Below are positions 53,009 through 62,401 of a DNA stretch of 64,000 nucleotides, piece by piece. Below the pieces are notes generated by a model that did not search any database, was not told where the DNA came from, and was given only the letters and a program-made list of their open reading frames with translations. How positions within the stretch are numbered: the first letter of the stretch is position 1; the number at the start of each line of letters is the position of its first letter. Origin of the DNA: Pedobacter sp. HDW13 (GTDB taxonomy: Bacteria; Bacteroidota; Bacteroidia; Sphingobacteriales; Sphingobacteriaceae); assembly GCF_011303555.1 (NCBI RefSeq), contig NZ_CP049868.1:5580001-5644000 (forward strand), given 5' to 3'. The position numbers and the translations under genes are program-made.

Positions 53009-54097
53009 ATGAAAAGAGTATTTCTAAGTATATTTCTGGCAGGTGCAGTAAGCGCTGCTTTTGCTCAGAAAAGCGAAGTTTCAGCAGCAAGAAACGATTG
53101 GGGCTTATTCCAGCTAACCTCGTCTAATGCTTCAACTCCACTGGCAAAAAAATTAGAATCTTTAGCAAAAGGATTAGCTCACACCGATAAAGCTATTGCT
53201 GATGAAAAATCTAAAGTAATGCCAGAAGCATGGTCATACCGTGCACTTTTTGCATCATCAGCTGCAATTTTAGATTCTGTAAGCACAGCAAATGCTGATG
53301 CAAACTTAAAAATTGCAAGAGAAGCAATTGTTGAAGCCAAAAAGCTGGATACTAAAGGTGCAGAGAAAGATAATATCAATTTAGCTGAAACCAACGTAAT
53401 TAACGCAGTTAGAAACGGTGGTGTAATTGCTTATAATAAAAAAGATTTCAAAACTGCTTATCAAAAATTTGTTCAGGCAACCGAAATTAACCCTCAGGAT
53501 ACTTCAATGTATTTAAACGCAGGTATTGCTGCAAGAACGATTGAAGATTATCCGGGCATGATTACCCAGTTTAAAAAAGTAATCGCTTTTAATGCGCCAC
53601 AATCTAAAGATCTGTATAATGAAATTATCAGCACCATTTTAGCCAAACAGAAAGATACCACTGCTGCTTTAGCTGTAATTAAAGAAGCAACGGCTAAATT
53701 CCCTGAAAACACTGAGTGGATCAAAACTGAGACTCAAATTTATATTGATAGGGGTGATGCTGCAAAATCTGAGCAAATGCTGGTAGCTTTAGCAACTAAA
53801 GAACCAAACAATGCAAATTATCAGGTTTTATTAGGAAACATTTATTTCGGTCAGGCTTTAAAATTACAAGCCGACAGAAATAAAATCGATCCTAAAAAAG
53901 TGAAAGAATTTAACGAAGTAACCGCTAAAATGAACGCTTTGTTAGATAAATCGCTTCCTTTTTACAAAAAAGCACTAGAGGTTGACAGCAAAAATGCAGG
54001 TGCATTAGAAACGTTGAAAACCATTTACGCTTTCAGAAACGACACTAAAAACTACGACGAAATTAAAAAACGTTTAGACGCTTTGCCTAAACAATAA
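53009..54097 (+). CDS. Secreted tetratricopeptide-repeat protein
   Basis: A 362-residue protein with a signal peptide (MKRVFLSIFLAGAVSAAFAQ). TPR units are visible at ~140-175 (AYNKKDFKTAYQKFVQATEI), ~176-210 and ~235-345 (PFYKKALEVDSKNAGALETL). TPR proteins are scaffolds; no enzymatic motif is present. It lies 27 bases after gyrA and probably shares its transcript, ending at a strong terminator. The gene at 54197 looks like a paralogue. Confidence 0.85.
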   Translation: MKRVFLSIFLAGAVSAAFAQKSEVSAARNDWGLFQLTSSNASTPLAKKLESLAKGLAHTDKAIADEKSKVMPEAWSYRALFASSAAILDSVSTANADANLKIAREAIVEAKKLDTKGAEKDNINLAETNVINAVRNGGVIAYNKKDFKTAYQKFVQATEINPQDTSMYLNAGIAARTIEDYPGMITQFKKVIAFNAPQSKDLYNEIISTILAKQKDTTAALAVIKEATAKFPENTEWIKTETQIYIDRGDAAKSEQMLVALATKEPNNANYQVLLGNIYFGQALKLQADRNKIDPKKVKEFNEVTAKMNALLDKSLPFYKKALEVDSKNAGALETLKTIYAFRNDTKNYDEIKKRLDALPKQ

Positions 54098-54112
54098 TTT
54101 AGTTAACGTTTT

Positions 54113-54149
54113 AAAAAAAGAGCCCTGAAATTTCGGGGCTCTTTTTTTT
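54113..54149 (+). terminator. Rho-independent terminator after the first TPR gene
   Basis: A stem of AAAAAAAGAGCCC with its complement, a short loop, and a run of T. It should end the gyrA-TPR transcript. Confidence 0.9.
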
Positions 54150-54196
54150 ATGTCTATTTTTATGGTTTATTATAGTTTTACTCATTTCTTTATCCT

Positions 54197-55342
54197 ATGC
54201 AGAATTGCTTTAAAATATCATTGATCGCTTTAACTTTAGTCTCTTTTAACGCGGCAGCTCAAAAAAGCCAAATCCTGATCGCAAGAAATTCGGTTGGTAA
54301 ATTGCAGGCTTCAATTGCCAATAAAGAAGACCAAAAGAAACAACTGGCAATCATTACCGATGGCTTAAAATCAATTGAATCGGCCGAGAAAGACAGTAAA
54401 ACAAAAAACTGGACCGAAACCTGGTCAATAAAATCCTACTTAACTTCTTTCGCGGCTATAATTGATACCGATCAGGGCAATTCGAATAAATATTACGATA
54501 CAGCAGTAGAGGCGGTGGCCAAAGCCAAATCGCTTGATAGATACAACGATAATTCTGGCCTGATTAAAGCATCTGACCACAATATCCTGATCAAAAAGCA
54601 GGATAAAGGCAACGAAGCTTTTTTCAATAATGAATTTAAGGAAGCTTTTACCGATTTAAAGGAAGTAAGCAATAAGTTTCCAGCAGATACCACATTGGCA
54701 TTAAATACGGCCATTTGTGCTTTAAACATTCAATCGTACGATGAATCGTTAAATTATTTTAAACGCGCCAAAGAAAACGGCATTAAAAATCCGTCGGTTT
54801 ACCAAAAAATGGCGCAAATGTATGTAGTAAAATCTGATTATGAAACTGCAATCAGGACGCTGGAAGAAGGACTGGTATTAAATCCGTTTAACCGTTTCCT
54901 AACCAACGACTACATTAATCTTTTACTCGATACTGAAAATTACAGTAAAGCCACTTCATTGATTGAAAAAAACTTACAGGTTGAAAAGGGTAGTAAATTA
55001 CTGTATTTTCTTTACGGTTATTTGCAGCAAGTTGGCGGAAACAATTCTACCGCAATTTTAGCTTACGATAAAGCTTTGGCAACTGATCAGAATTATTTTG
55101 ACGCATTGTACCAACTGAGCATCGCGTACATCAATACCGCTAACGAAACGCTTAAAAAGAATGATGCCGATAAAGCCAGTAAATACAATGGTTTAATTAA
55201 TCGCGCACAATTTGCTTTACAGCGCGCCAACGAAATCAATCCGAACGATAAAAAAACTGTTCAGCTGCTGCTTGATATTTACACCCGTAAAAAAGCTACA
55301 GACAAAGTTCAGGAGCTTAACCGCAAACTTCAGGAACTATAA
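54197..55342 (+). CDS. Secreted tetratricopeptide-repeat protein, paralogue
   Basis: A 381-residue protein with a signal peptide (residues 1-21, LIALTLVSFNAAA). The mature N-terminus QKSQILIARNSVGKLQ parallels QKSEVSAARNDWGLFQ of the upstream TPR protein. TPR helices occur around residues 140-350 (FFNNEFKEAFTDLKEVSNKF, YETAIRTLEEGLVLNPFNRF). It is likely periplasmic. It is separated from its paralogue by a terminator, so it needs its own promoter. Confidence 0.85.
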   Translation: MQNCFKISLIALTLVSFNAAAQKSQILIARNSVGKLQASIANKEDQKKQLAIITDGLKSIESAEKDSKTKNWTETWSIKSYLTSFAAIIDTDQGNSNKYYDTAVEAVAKAKSLDRYNDNSGLIKASDHNILIKKQDKGNEAFFNNEFKEAFTDLKEVSNKFPADTTLALNTAICALNIQSYDESLNYFKRAKENGIKNPSVYQKMAQMYVVKSDYETAIRTLEEGLVLNPFNRFLTNDYINLLLDTENYSKATSLIEKNLQVEKGSKLLYFLYGYLQQVGGNNSTAILAYDKALATDQNYFDALYQLSIAYINTANETLKKNDADKASKYNGLINRAQFALQRANEINPNDKKTVQLLLDIYTRKKATDKVQELNRKLQEL

Positions 55343-55500
55343 TTCCAATAAAGATATCGCACTGATTCATTAATTTATTTTGTGATTTTTTGAGCTGATT
55401 ACAGCGAGTAGGTTAGTATTGCTAAAATACAACTTAACATAATATTAATTATATGACAAATTAATAATCTAAGATATTATCCCTGTAACCTCCGTTTTAC

Positions 55501-56418
55501 TTAAGAAAAACTTAATTTTTCTAACTGATGATTATTCAGGTAAACCAAGGTGTTTTCGTTTGAACAATAAGGCGAATGCTCATCACGTGGAATAATTTTA
55601 TTTTCATTCGTTTCAATATGGCGAATCCTGATTTTGTTGTAATCCACCTTAACAATGCTTTGGTTGATTAAGAAATAAATATGACCGAAAACATTTTGGC
55701 CATATTTGATATTAATCCTTTTTTCCAACGTAATGGAAAATTCTTCAAGCTTTAGAATTACATATTGAATTACAAATCCTTTTTTATCATCGATTTTCAA
55801 AGAAGATATTAATTCCGGATTTTCATAATCTTCTATATTAAAAACAGAAAAATTTCCGCGTGGTTCTTCTTCATCCTTAAAAAAATAACAAAGGCTCAGG
55901 CGCTTGTAATCTGAAGAGCAAAACAGATCTATCGGATCACCCATGCTTCGGTTATAATCAAAACTGTCTTCTTCAAAAAATATATTTCCATAAAAATCGA
56001 TCTTCAAGTGCCATTTATTCCATTTTTCAGCTTGGAAAACAGACATATTAAAATAAAAATGACGATCTGGCAAACATTGAAACTTATTGAATTTATGAGT
56101 ATTGAAAATTTCATCGGCTAAACTGATGGTTTCTTTGTGATTAAGGTCGGCATCAACAATTTCTATAAATAGGCTCTGATTACCCACCCCTTTAACGAGT
56201 GCAATTTCATCCGAATTTGCTATAAAATCAATTGCAACTATTTTCTCTATTTCATCCATGCTTTCCTGAATTTCCTCTGGCGCTGAATATGCTATAATGC
56301 CATGCTCTCGCTTAAAACTTCGGTTTAATTGTCGGGTAAAAAAATAGATGAATACGACGCCGATAATTTTAGCAATGGCATAGGATGAAGTGAGCATTAA
56401 AATTTGGACTAAAACCAT
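55501..56418 (-). CDS. Membrane-anchored protein of unknown function
   Basis: A 305-residue protein not recognised. Residues ~8-28 (LTSSYAIAKIIGVVFIYFF) form one transmembrane helix, followed by basic residues (RQLNRSFKREHG). The rest is polar and rich in alternating hydrophobic strands (GNQSLFIEIVDADLN, FHKLKN-free, VIQYVILKLEEF), consistent with a beta-rich, possibly propeller-like, domain. No homologue comes to mind. It stands alone between the TPR gene and a small unknown gene, with AT-rich flanks. Confidence 0.6.
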   Translation of the reverse strand: MVLVQILMLTSSYAIAKIIGVVFIYFFTRQLNRSFKREHGIIAYSAPEEIQESMDEIEKIVAIDFIANSDEIALVKGVGNQSLFIEIVDADLNHKETISLADEIFNTHKFNKFQCLPDRHFYFNMSVFQAEKWNKWHLKIDFYGNIFFEEDSFDYNRSMGDPIDLFCSSDYKRLSLCYFFKDEEEPRGNFSVFNIEDYENPELISSLKIDDKKGFVIQYVILKLEEFSITLEKRINIKYGQNVFGHIYFLINQSIVKVDYNKIRIRHIETNENKIIPRDEHSPYCSNENTLVYLNNHQLEKLSFS

Positions 56419-56561
56419 TTTAGGTTGTTTACCGCTATTTATTTGTTTTCCGAACCAATTTAGCTAAATAAAACAACTAAGATGTAAATAAAAGGACTTT
56501 AGTATGCGGATTTTTGTTACGACTATCTGATAGGAATCCCCTTCTTCCCTTTTGACAAAAA

Positions 56562-56594
56562 ATTCCCATTTGATATTATGCATCAAATGGGAAT
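56562..56594 (-). terminator. Terminator of the small gene at 56614
   Basis: A perfect 13-bp stem (ATTCCCATTTGAT and complement) with a seven-base loop is followed on the minus strand by six T. It starts about 20 bases after the stop codon. Confidence 0.85.
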
Positions 56595-56613
56595 ATCGTT
56601 TAAATTTATTTAA

Positions 56614-56985
56614 TTACACACCAACAGCTTCTTCAGCCTGAGATTTGATATAACTATCAACCTGGTCGTGTGGAACTTCTTTTACAGGGATTAAAAAATC
56701 TCCGTTTGATCCTGATATTACAATTTGATTTTGGAAATGCCCAGGAAATGATCCTCTCGATATATATGGCGATGTACCACTTGCTAAAGGTCCTGTCCAG
56801 CCCATAGAATTAATTTTAAGTCCACCAACAAACTGCGGATCACGTGTTAAGGTAAAGCCATACGAATAGTTTGGCGCATCGCCTTGAACTTCTACAATAA
56901 AAATCCCAGGGGTACGTAATCCTGTCCACAGATAAGTTACTGTTGTTTTGGCCGGATTTACCGGTTCAGTTGAATAAAATCCCAT
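56614..56985 (-). CDS. Small protein of unknown function
   Basis: The likely start is the ATG at 56985 (MGFYSTEPVNPAKTTVTYLW), directly after an A-rich leader, giving 123 residues; a longer frame from 57045 adds a basic stretch with no clear signal. The protein is rich in Gly, Thr, Ser and aromatic residues (TGLRTPGIFIVEVQGDAPNY, GLKINSMGWTGPLASG), which suggests a compact beta fold. The C-terminus is charged. There is no signal peptide. It has its own strong terminator, so it is probably a real single-gene unit. I do not recognise a family. Confidence 0.65.
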   Translation of the reverse strand: MGFYSTEPVNPAKTTVTYLWTGLRTPGIFIVEVQGDAPNYSYGFTLTRDPQFVGGLKINSMGWTGPLASGTSPYISRGSFPGHFQNQIVISGSNGDFLIPVKEVPHDQVDSYIKSQAEEAVGV

Positions 56986-57249
56986 TTTTTTTGTTTTATA
57001 GATAATCCTCTTTTTTACAAGGGTTTCGGTTTCCCTACAACTCAAGGCTCAATCAGATTATAAAGAACAAAAGAGCGTTTCGCACTGATTATTCCTTAAA
57101 GTTGTCAACCAAATATCCAGTAAACAGCTATATCAAAACAGCGTAATATCACCCTTATTTTGCTGCGTATTTCTACTTAGCATTTGAGTATATTTACTGT
57201 TGGAACATGATTGATAAAAACTATTTATCTCCAAACTTGTACTTCAAAT

Positions 57250-57948
57250 ATGTACGATCATTATAGCTTTCAGGAAGCAACCGCTTACCAAATTGAGCTT
57301 GCAAAACAATTAAAATTTGCGCAGGTAGATAAAATTAAAACCATTGCTGGTGCTGATATTTCGTTCAACAAAAACAGTACAACCATGTACGCTACAATTG
57401 TGATGCTTGAATATCCGGCTATGGTATTAAAATCTTTTGCTTTAGCCACTTTCGAAACCAATTTTCCATACAAGCCTGGTTTTTTAGGTTTTAAAGAAGT
57501 TCCGGCTTTGCTGAGAGTTTGGGAATTAATTGCAGATAAGCCGGATATTGTGGTGCTTGATGGCAATGGAATTCTGCACCCGAGGCGCATGGGTGTTGCG
57601 TCTCATTTTGGTATTTTAACCAATCAGGCAACAATTGGTTGCGCCAAAAGTCTGTTGTATGGCGAAAATCATGTGCCTGAACCCAATAAATTTAGCACAA
57701 CAGTAATTAAAAGCCATGGCGAAACGCTTGGATTTGCACTCCGTACCAAAAATAATTGTGCGCCGGTTTACGTATCGGCCGGGCATTTAATTACGCAGGA
57801 ACAAAGCCTCGAAGTAATTAAAAATTGTATTGGAAACTACCGGATTCCGGAGCCAACAAGATTGGCGCATAACATTGTCAACGACTTTAGAACTGGCAAA
57901 CTCAAAGCCGGTTTTCATGAAGTTGTACCAGATTTAACGCTGTTTTAA
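57250..57948 (+). CDS. nfi: Endonuclease V
   Basis: I prefer the ATG at 57250 (MYDHYSFQEATAYQIELAKQ), giving 232 residues; a TTG at 57211 would add 13. The catalytic pattern is present: GADISF with the first Asp, YKPGFLGFKE with Glu, and VLDGNGILHPRRMGVASHFG with Asp and His. The enzyme nicks DNA or RNA one base 3' of inosine and other deaminated bases. Length matches the family (E. coli 223). It stands alone and faces hemF at its 3' side. Confidence 0.93.
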   Translation: MYDHYSFQEATAYQIELAKQLKFAQVDKIKTIAGADISFNKNSTTMYATIVMLEYPAMVLKSFALATFETNFPYKPGFLGFKEVPALLRVWELIADKPDIVVLDGNGILHPRRMGVASHFGILTNQATIGCAKSLLYGENHVPEPNKFSTTVIKSHGETLGFALRTKNNCAPVYVSAGHLITQEQSLEVIKNCIGNYRIPEPTRLAHNIVNDFRTGKLKAGFHEVVPDLTLF

Positions 57949-57967
57949 TTATCGCGAATAAAGCATA

Positions 57968-57997
57968 GGGATGCTGAAATAAATTCAGCATTGACGA
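57968..57997. repeat. GCTGAAATAAATTCAGC hairpin
   Basis: The sequence GATGCTGAAATAAATTCAGC followed by ATTGACGATT is a short version of the element at 25230-25254. It lies between converging nfi and hemF and may serve as a terminator. Confidence 0.6.
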
Positions 57998-58012
57998 TTT
58001 TAAGTTTAAAAC

Positions 58013-58925
58013 CTACACCCAGTTTATGCCTTTTTTAAGCAATTGCACAGTTTCATATTCTTCAGTACCAACAGCTGGCTGTACATTATAACCCCAATTG
58101 GCCTGTGGCGGTAAGCTCATCAAAATTGATTCGATACGGCCATTGGTTTCCAATCCGAATTTAGTTCCAGAATCGTAAACCAGGTTAAATTCTACATAAC
58201 GGCTCCGGCGCTGATACTGCCATTCTTTTTGTTGCTCAGTAAATTCTTTATCGCGGTTACGGTCAATTAATTCAGTATAAATCGGCAGAAAAGTTTCGCC
58301 AACATTGATAGAGAAATCTAAAATCTGCTCCCAGCTTAAATTGGTATTTTCTGGTTTTAACCGATCATAAAAAATGCCGCCAATACCACGGGTTTCTTCG
58401 CGGTGTTTAATAAAGAAATAATCGTCGGCATGCGTTTTAAATTTCGGGTAAAAATCTGCGCTGAACTCATCGCAGGCATTTTTTAATTTATGGTGAAAAA
58501 ACCTGGCGTCATTTTCAAAAACATAATGTGGCGTTAAATCAATTCCGCCACCAAACCAGCGTGTGTTTTCATTAAGTTCGAAATAACGGATATTCATGTG
58601 GATAATCGGTACCAGCGGATGGTTCGGGTGGATTACAATAGAAACACCTGTTGCAAAAAAATCGTCTTCGGTTACATTGAAAGCTTTTTTAACGGCTTCG
58701 GGTAGTTTGCCGTGTACAGCCGAAAAATTTACGCCACCTTTTTCGATAATCGCACCGTTCTGCATAATCCGGGTACGTCCGCCTCCCCACCGTTTCGCTC
58801 CCAAAGCTCCTCTTCAAACTTCCCTTGCCATCGGCAATTTCCAATCCACGGCAAATCTCATCTTGTATTTGCTTATAACGCGCTGCTACTTCTTCTTTCA
58901 ACATGATGGCTCTTTCTATTTCCAT
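58013..58925 (-). pseudogene. hemF: Oxygen-dependent coproporphyrinogen III oxidase, interrupted by two single-base deletions
   Basis: The N-terminus (MEIERAIMLKEEVAARYKQI, start 58925) and the rest (from IMQNGAIIEKGGVNFSAVHG, ending at 58013) are in different frames. Adding one T at the TT of 58820-58821 and one C at the C4 run of 58785-58788 yields GKFEEELWERNGGGGRTR, the expected HemF motif, and a 304-residue protein of normal length. Downstream hallmarks are intact: VIHPNHPLVPIIHMNIRYFE, WFGGGIDLTPHY and YVEFNLVYDSGTKFGL. HemF makes protoporphyrinogen IX in aerobic heme synthesis. The two breaks are probably sequence errors, because the remainder shows no decay. If real, the cell would need HemN. 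Confidence 0.88.
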
Positions 58926-59018
58926 ACAAATTTAAGGCTATTAAAATAGCTATACTGATTTATGTTTAGATAGTACATTTTATTGACATTGACTGTGATT
59001 CGACCAGCCTGCTTTTGA

Positions 59019-60251
59019 TTATTCCTCCAGGTAATCGAGGTCTTTACTAAAGCTTTCTTTTAAATACAATACAGAAATCATCGCAATTGCCGTTAAAACC
59101 CCCATTACAATAAATGCTGCCGGAATGATGTGATAACGGTGTACAAAAAACTCAAAAAGGAAAGTAATCGGAATTAATGCGCCACGTACAAAATTGGGTG
59201 CGGTGGTGGTTACGGTAGAACGGATGTTGGTACCAAACTGTTCGGCTGCGATAGTAACAAATGTAGCCCAATACCCAACAGCAAAACCCATAAACAAGCA
59301 AATGAGGATAAAGTTACTTTCAGTTAAACCGGTACTGGTAAGATAAACTATAACAGTAATTACTGATAAACCCTGAAAAATAAGCACAGTTTTCCTGCGC
59401 GATCTTAAAACCTGAGCCAGTACACCGCAAACTACATCACCAATGGCAATACCAAAATAAGTGTACATAATTCCTGTGCCGGCATTCAAAATATCTTTAG
59501 CGCCCAAAGCCTTACCAATTTCGGGCGATTGTGTAACCAGGATACCTACAATAAACCAAAGCGGAAGCCCCAAACAAATGCAAGCCAGATATTTCAAGAA
59601 CCGTTTACGATCGGAGAATAGCATAAAAAAGTTACCTTTTGAGACCGCTTTATCCTGCTCAGCATTTTTAAACATCCCCGATTCGAAGGTACCTATCCGT
59701 AAAAACAATAATAATATGCCCATACCACCACCTACGAAATATGAGGTTTGCCAATAGAAATGTTTCCCAATTGTTGCAGCAGCAGCGGCACCCAATAAGC
59801 CTATTCCGGCCACAACCATTGTTCCGTAACCACGTTTTTCTTTATCCATGGTTTCGGTAACCAGGGTAATCCCTGCACCAAGCTCTCCTGCTAAACCAAT
59901 ACCTGCAATAAACCTCACAATAGCGTAAGCATGTATATCAGTAACAAAACCGTTGGCTATATTGGCTAGTGAGTACATCAATATAGATCCGAATAATACC
60001 TTAATGCGGCCAAATTTATCGCCAATAATCCCCCATAATAACCCACCAAACAATAAACCAAACATTTGCATGTTAAGCACATATTCTCCTTCGGTACGCA
60101 TGTGCTCGGCCGAAATACCAATATCGGTAAAGCTTTTTAAGCGGACTACTGAAAATAAAACAAGATCATAAATATCAACGAAATAGCCCAGGGCGGCTAC
60201 AATAACTAAGAAAATTACATTACGTTTGTTGGTTTGGGCTTGCTGGTCCAT
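59019..60251 (-). CDS. MFS transporter, metabolite:H+ symporter-like
   Basis: A 410-residue, twelve-helix membrane protein. ALGYFVDIYDLVLFSVVRL in helix 1, GIIGDKFGRIKVLFG in loop 2-3 and GIGLAGELGAGITLVTETMD in helix 4-5 resemble the metabolite:H+ symporter and aromatic acid groups. A dicarboxylate or aromatic acid is a possible cargo, but the sequence does not fix it. It is transcribed alone, 93 bases beyond the hemF start. Confidence 0.88.
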   Translation of the reverse strand: MDQQAQTNKRNVIFLVIVAALGYFVDIYDLVLFSVVRLKSFTDIGISAEHMRTEGEYVLNMQMFGLLFGGLLWGIIGDKFGRIKVLFGSILMYSLANIANGFVTDIHAYAIVRFIAGIGLAGELGAGITLVTETMDKEKRGYGTMVVAGIGLLGAAAAATIGKHFYWQTSYFVGGGMGILLLFLRIGTFESGMFKNAEQDKAVSKGNFFMLFSDRKRFLKYLACICLGLPLWFIVGILVTQSPEIGKALGAKDILNAGTGIMYTYFGIAIGDVVCGVLAQVLRSRRKTVLIFQGLSVITVIVYLTSTGLTESNFILICLFMGFAVGYWATFVTIAAEQFGTNIRSTVTTTAPNFVRGALIPITFLFEFFVHRYHIIPAAFIVMGVLTAIAMISVLYLKESFSKDLDYLEE

Positions 60252-60316
60252 TTAAATATTTGGGTTTAGTCGCTGAAAGTACGCATTAACACAAATAAAT
60301 TAAAATAGATTTTAAA

Positions 60317-60350
60317 ATAAAAGCCACACTTTCTGTAGTGTGGCTTTTAT
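60317..60350 (-). terminator. Terminator of the small lipoprotein gene
   Basis: A perfect 13-bp stem (ATAAAAGCCACAC and complement) with an eight-base loop. It starts four bases after the lipoprotein stop on the minus strand and is followed by an A/T-rich tract. Confidence 0.8.
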
Positions 60351-60354
60351 GTGC

Positions 60355-60549
60355 TTAATGCAACATCTGTTTTGTGGTATCAGGAAGTTTTTTCGTTGTG
60401 TCAGTCATTTTCTTAGTGGTATCCATCACTTTGGTAGAATCCGTCTTCGTGCTATCTGAGGAACCAGCCATATTTTTAGACGAATTGCATGCTGAGGTGG
60501 CTATTATCAAAGAACCAGCAAAAGCAAGACTTAAAATTGTTTTTTTCAT
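60355..60549 (-). CDS. Small lipoprotein with Thr/Lys-rich repeats
   Basis: A 64-residue protein. MKKTILSLAFAGSLIIATSA followed by Cys is a lipoprotein signal with a lipobox. The mature part is made of near-repeats of D(T/S)TK (DSTKTDSTKVMDTTKKMTDT, then TKKLPDTTKQ). It has no domain and is likely a flexible, lipid-anchored peptide at the envelope. Own terminator at 60317. Confidence 0.75.
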   Translation of the reverse strand: MKKTILSLAFAGSLIIATSACNSSKNMAGSSDSTKTDSTKVMDTTKKMTDTTKKLPDTTKQMLH

Positions 60550-60675
60550 AGTTTTTATTGTTATCTATAATTCTAACAACCTTATAATCATTTGGTTTTA
60601 ATTTTCTTCGCTAACCACATTATTGTTTAAAGGCATCAAACTGATTATCAAATTATAAACTGCAACGACATAAAA

Positions 60676-60984
60676 TTATGCATGGTGTATTTTCAGCTTA
60701 TTCAGCAGTTCGGGAGAAACGTTTTCGGCATAAACCCCATAACCATCTACCAAAACGCCTTTCAAACTTCCGGTATTCGATGAAATGGCATACACCACCG
60801 AACTATCTGCCGGATCGGTCATGCCTTCAAAACGGTAAACTTCTTCAATTTCAAACTCCTCCGGCATCAGAAACAAATTAATCGATTTGCATTCCAGTCC
60901 AACAGCAGTTAAATTAAAATCCAGGTTATAACCCCGGTGGTCTAAATCGCTTAAAGCGGCGGTAATGGTGTCGTATACATGCAT
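60676..60984 (-). CDS. Small conserved protein of unknown function
   Basis: A 102-residue cytoplasmic protein (MHVYDTITAALSDLDHRGYN, PEEFEIEEVYRFEGMTDPAD, SSVVYAISS). It resembles a Bacteroidota family that databases often label phosphoribosylpyrophosphate synthetase, but the length and absence of PRPP-synthase motifs make that label untenable. The alternating strand-helix pattern suggests a small alpha/beta fold. Function unknown. Confidence 0.7.
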   Translation of the reverse strand: MHVYDTITAALSDLDHRGYNLDFNLTAVGLECKSINLFLMPEEFEIEEVYRFEGMTDPADSSVVYAISSNTGSLKGVLVDGYGVYAENVSPELLNKLKIHHA

Positions 60985-61063
60985 AACCTAATTTACGCAA
61001 ATATTACCAAATCAACCGCTATAAAACTTTAAAAGGTGCTAAAACTTTCTGATATTAGTAAGT

Positions 61064-61549
61064 ATGATTATTTCTCAAAACACCCTTAAATGGGTAATGC
61101 GCTTTTACCCTCCGTTATTTTTTCAGCGCATTTGGGTTCAGAAATTTGAAAATGAATTTAGAAGCTGCACGGTTAAACTGAGTAAAAGTTTCCTGAATAA
61201 GAATTACAATGGCTCTATTTTTGGTGGAACAATTTATGCAGCAACCGATCCGTTTTACGCTTTATTATTTGATCAGTTGATGCAGCGTGAAGGATTTAAA
61301 GTACGTGTATGGCTTAAAAGCGCTTCTATACAATATTTAAAACCCGGACGCTCAACTTTATATTTTACCATCACCATAACCGACGAAATGCTTGTAGAAG
61401 CTACACGTGCGCTAAAAACCACCGGAAAGTTTGTAAAAGCCTATCCGATGGAAATTACCACCAAAAGCGGCGAATTGTGTGCTACTGTAATGAATGAAGT
61501 ATATGTAAGAAACCTGCACCAGGGCGAAACTCCCCGTGTTGCCTATTAA
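61064..61549 (+). CDS. DUF4442 hotdog-fold protein
   Basis: A 161-residue protein. The opening (LKWVMRFYPPLFFQRIWVQK) and the core (NYNGSIFGGTIYAATDPFYA, SASIQYLKPGRSTLYFTITI) match DUF4442, a hotdog family related to acyl-CoA thioesterases. A thioesterase role is possible but not shown. It ends ten bases before the next gene, so the two may be co-transcribed. Confidence 0.8.
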   Translation: MIISQNTLKWVMRFYPPLFFQRIWVQKFENEFRSCTVKLSKSFLNKNYNGSIFGGTIYAATDPFYALLFDQLMQREGFKVRVWLKSASIQYLKPGRSTLYFTITITDEMLVEATRALKTTGKFVKAYPMEITTKSGELCATVMNEVYVRNLHQGETPRVAY

Positions 61550-61559
61550 TTTTTAGATT

Positions 61560-62189
61560 ATGCCGAGTATCAAGAGTTTAATTATGCAGGGCGAAGGTGT
61601 TATGCTCGATTTTAAGAAAACCATTAATAATACCGAGAAAATTGCGAAAAGCCTTGTGGCCTTTGCCAATAATAAAGGTGGTAAATTGCTGGTTGGCGTT
61701 GCCGATGATGGTTCGATTAAAGGTGTGAAATCGGAAGAAGAGGAAAAATACATGATCCTTACTTCGGCGCACCAGTTTTGCAAACCTGCAATAGAACCCA
61801 ATTTTGAAGAGATTTATGTTGACGACAAACTGGTATTGGTGGTAAACATTCCCGAAAGTGATACTAAACCTCACTATGCGCTCGATGACCAGAAAAAATG
61901 GTGGGCCTATATCCGTATCGATGATAAAAGTGTGCTCGCCAGTAAAATTATTGTAGAAGTATTAAAAAACGACTACAAAGATAAAGGCGTGTTGATTTCT
62001 TATTCGGATAACGAAAAGAAACTGCTCGAATATCTGGAAGAAAACGAAAAGATAACGCTTAAAGAGTTTAGTAAACTGTTGCGCAGTTCTTACCGCAAAG
62101 CCCAAAAGATACTGGTTAATTTAATCCTCACGAACGTAATCAAATCGCATACTACTGAGCGGGAGGAATATTTTACAGCGGTACGGTAG
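61560..62189 (+). CDS. AlbA_2/Schlafen-type ATP-binding domain protein
   Basis: A 209-residue protein. Residues ~10-135 form an AlbA_2 (divergent AAA-4/Schlafen) domain: EGVMLDFKKTINNTEKIAKS, LVAFANNKGGKLLVGVADDG, and a C-terminal WAYIRIDDKSVLAS strand. Residues ~145-205 look like a winged helix (LLEYLEENEKITLKEFSKLL, RSSYRKAQKILVNLI). Such proteins are predicted regulators or nucleic-acid-binding factors. It probably shares a transcript with the DUF4442 gene. Confidence 0.83.
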   Translation: MPSIKSLIMQGEGVMLDFKKTINNTEKIAKSLVAFANNKGGKLLVGVADDGSIKGVKSEEEEKYMILTSAHQFCKPAIEPNFEEIYVDDKLVLVVNIPESDTKPHYALDDQKKWWAYIRIDDKSVLASKIIVEVLKNDYKDKGVLISYSDNEKKLLEYLEENEKITLKEFSKLLRSSYRKAQKILVNLILTNVIKSHTTEREEYFTAVR

Positions 62190-62243
62190 GTTTTTCAAAC
62201 ACATTACACTCCTCTATTATTGATTGACGTAAATAAAAAGAGG

Positions 62244-62328
62244 TGTCATCTCGACTGGAACGTAGTGGAATGGAGAGATCTAGCTCGATAGATTTCTCGA
62301 CTGCGTTGCACTCCGCTCGAAAGGACGC
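62244..62328. repeat. GTCAT-type intergenic repeat
   Basis: It begins TGTCATCTCGACTGGAACG and ends TTGCACTCCGCTCGAAAGGA; the internal word TGGAGAGATCTA is shared with 22763 and 36435. It lies before the MATE gene. Confidence 0.75.
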
Positions 62329-62401
62329 TAACCTAGGGGTGTATATTAACTTTTCTACACTCCTATTTTTTGAGGTTTAAAAACCCGACCTTTGTCTACC
62401 T

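Noticed and set aside
60676-60984. Phosphoribosylpyrophosphate synthetase
   Set aside because: At 102 residues with no PRPP-synthase motifs, the common database label does not fit.
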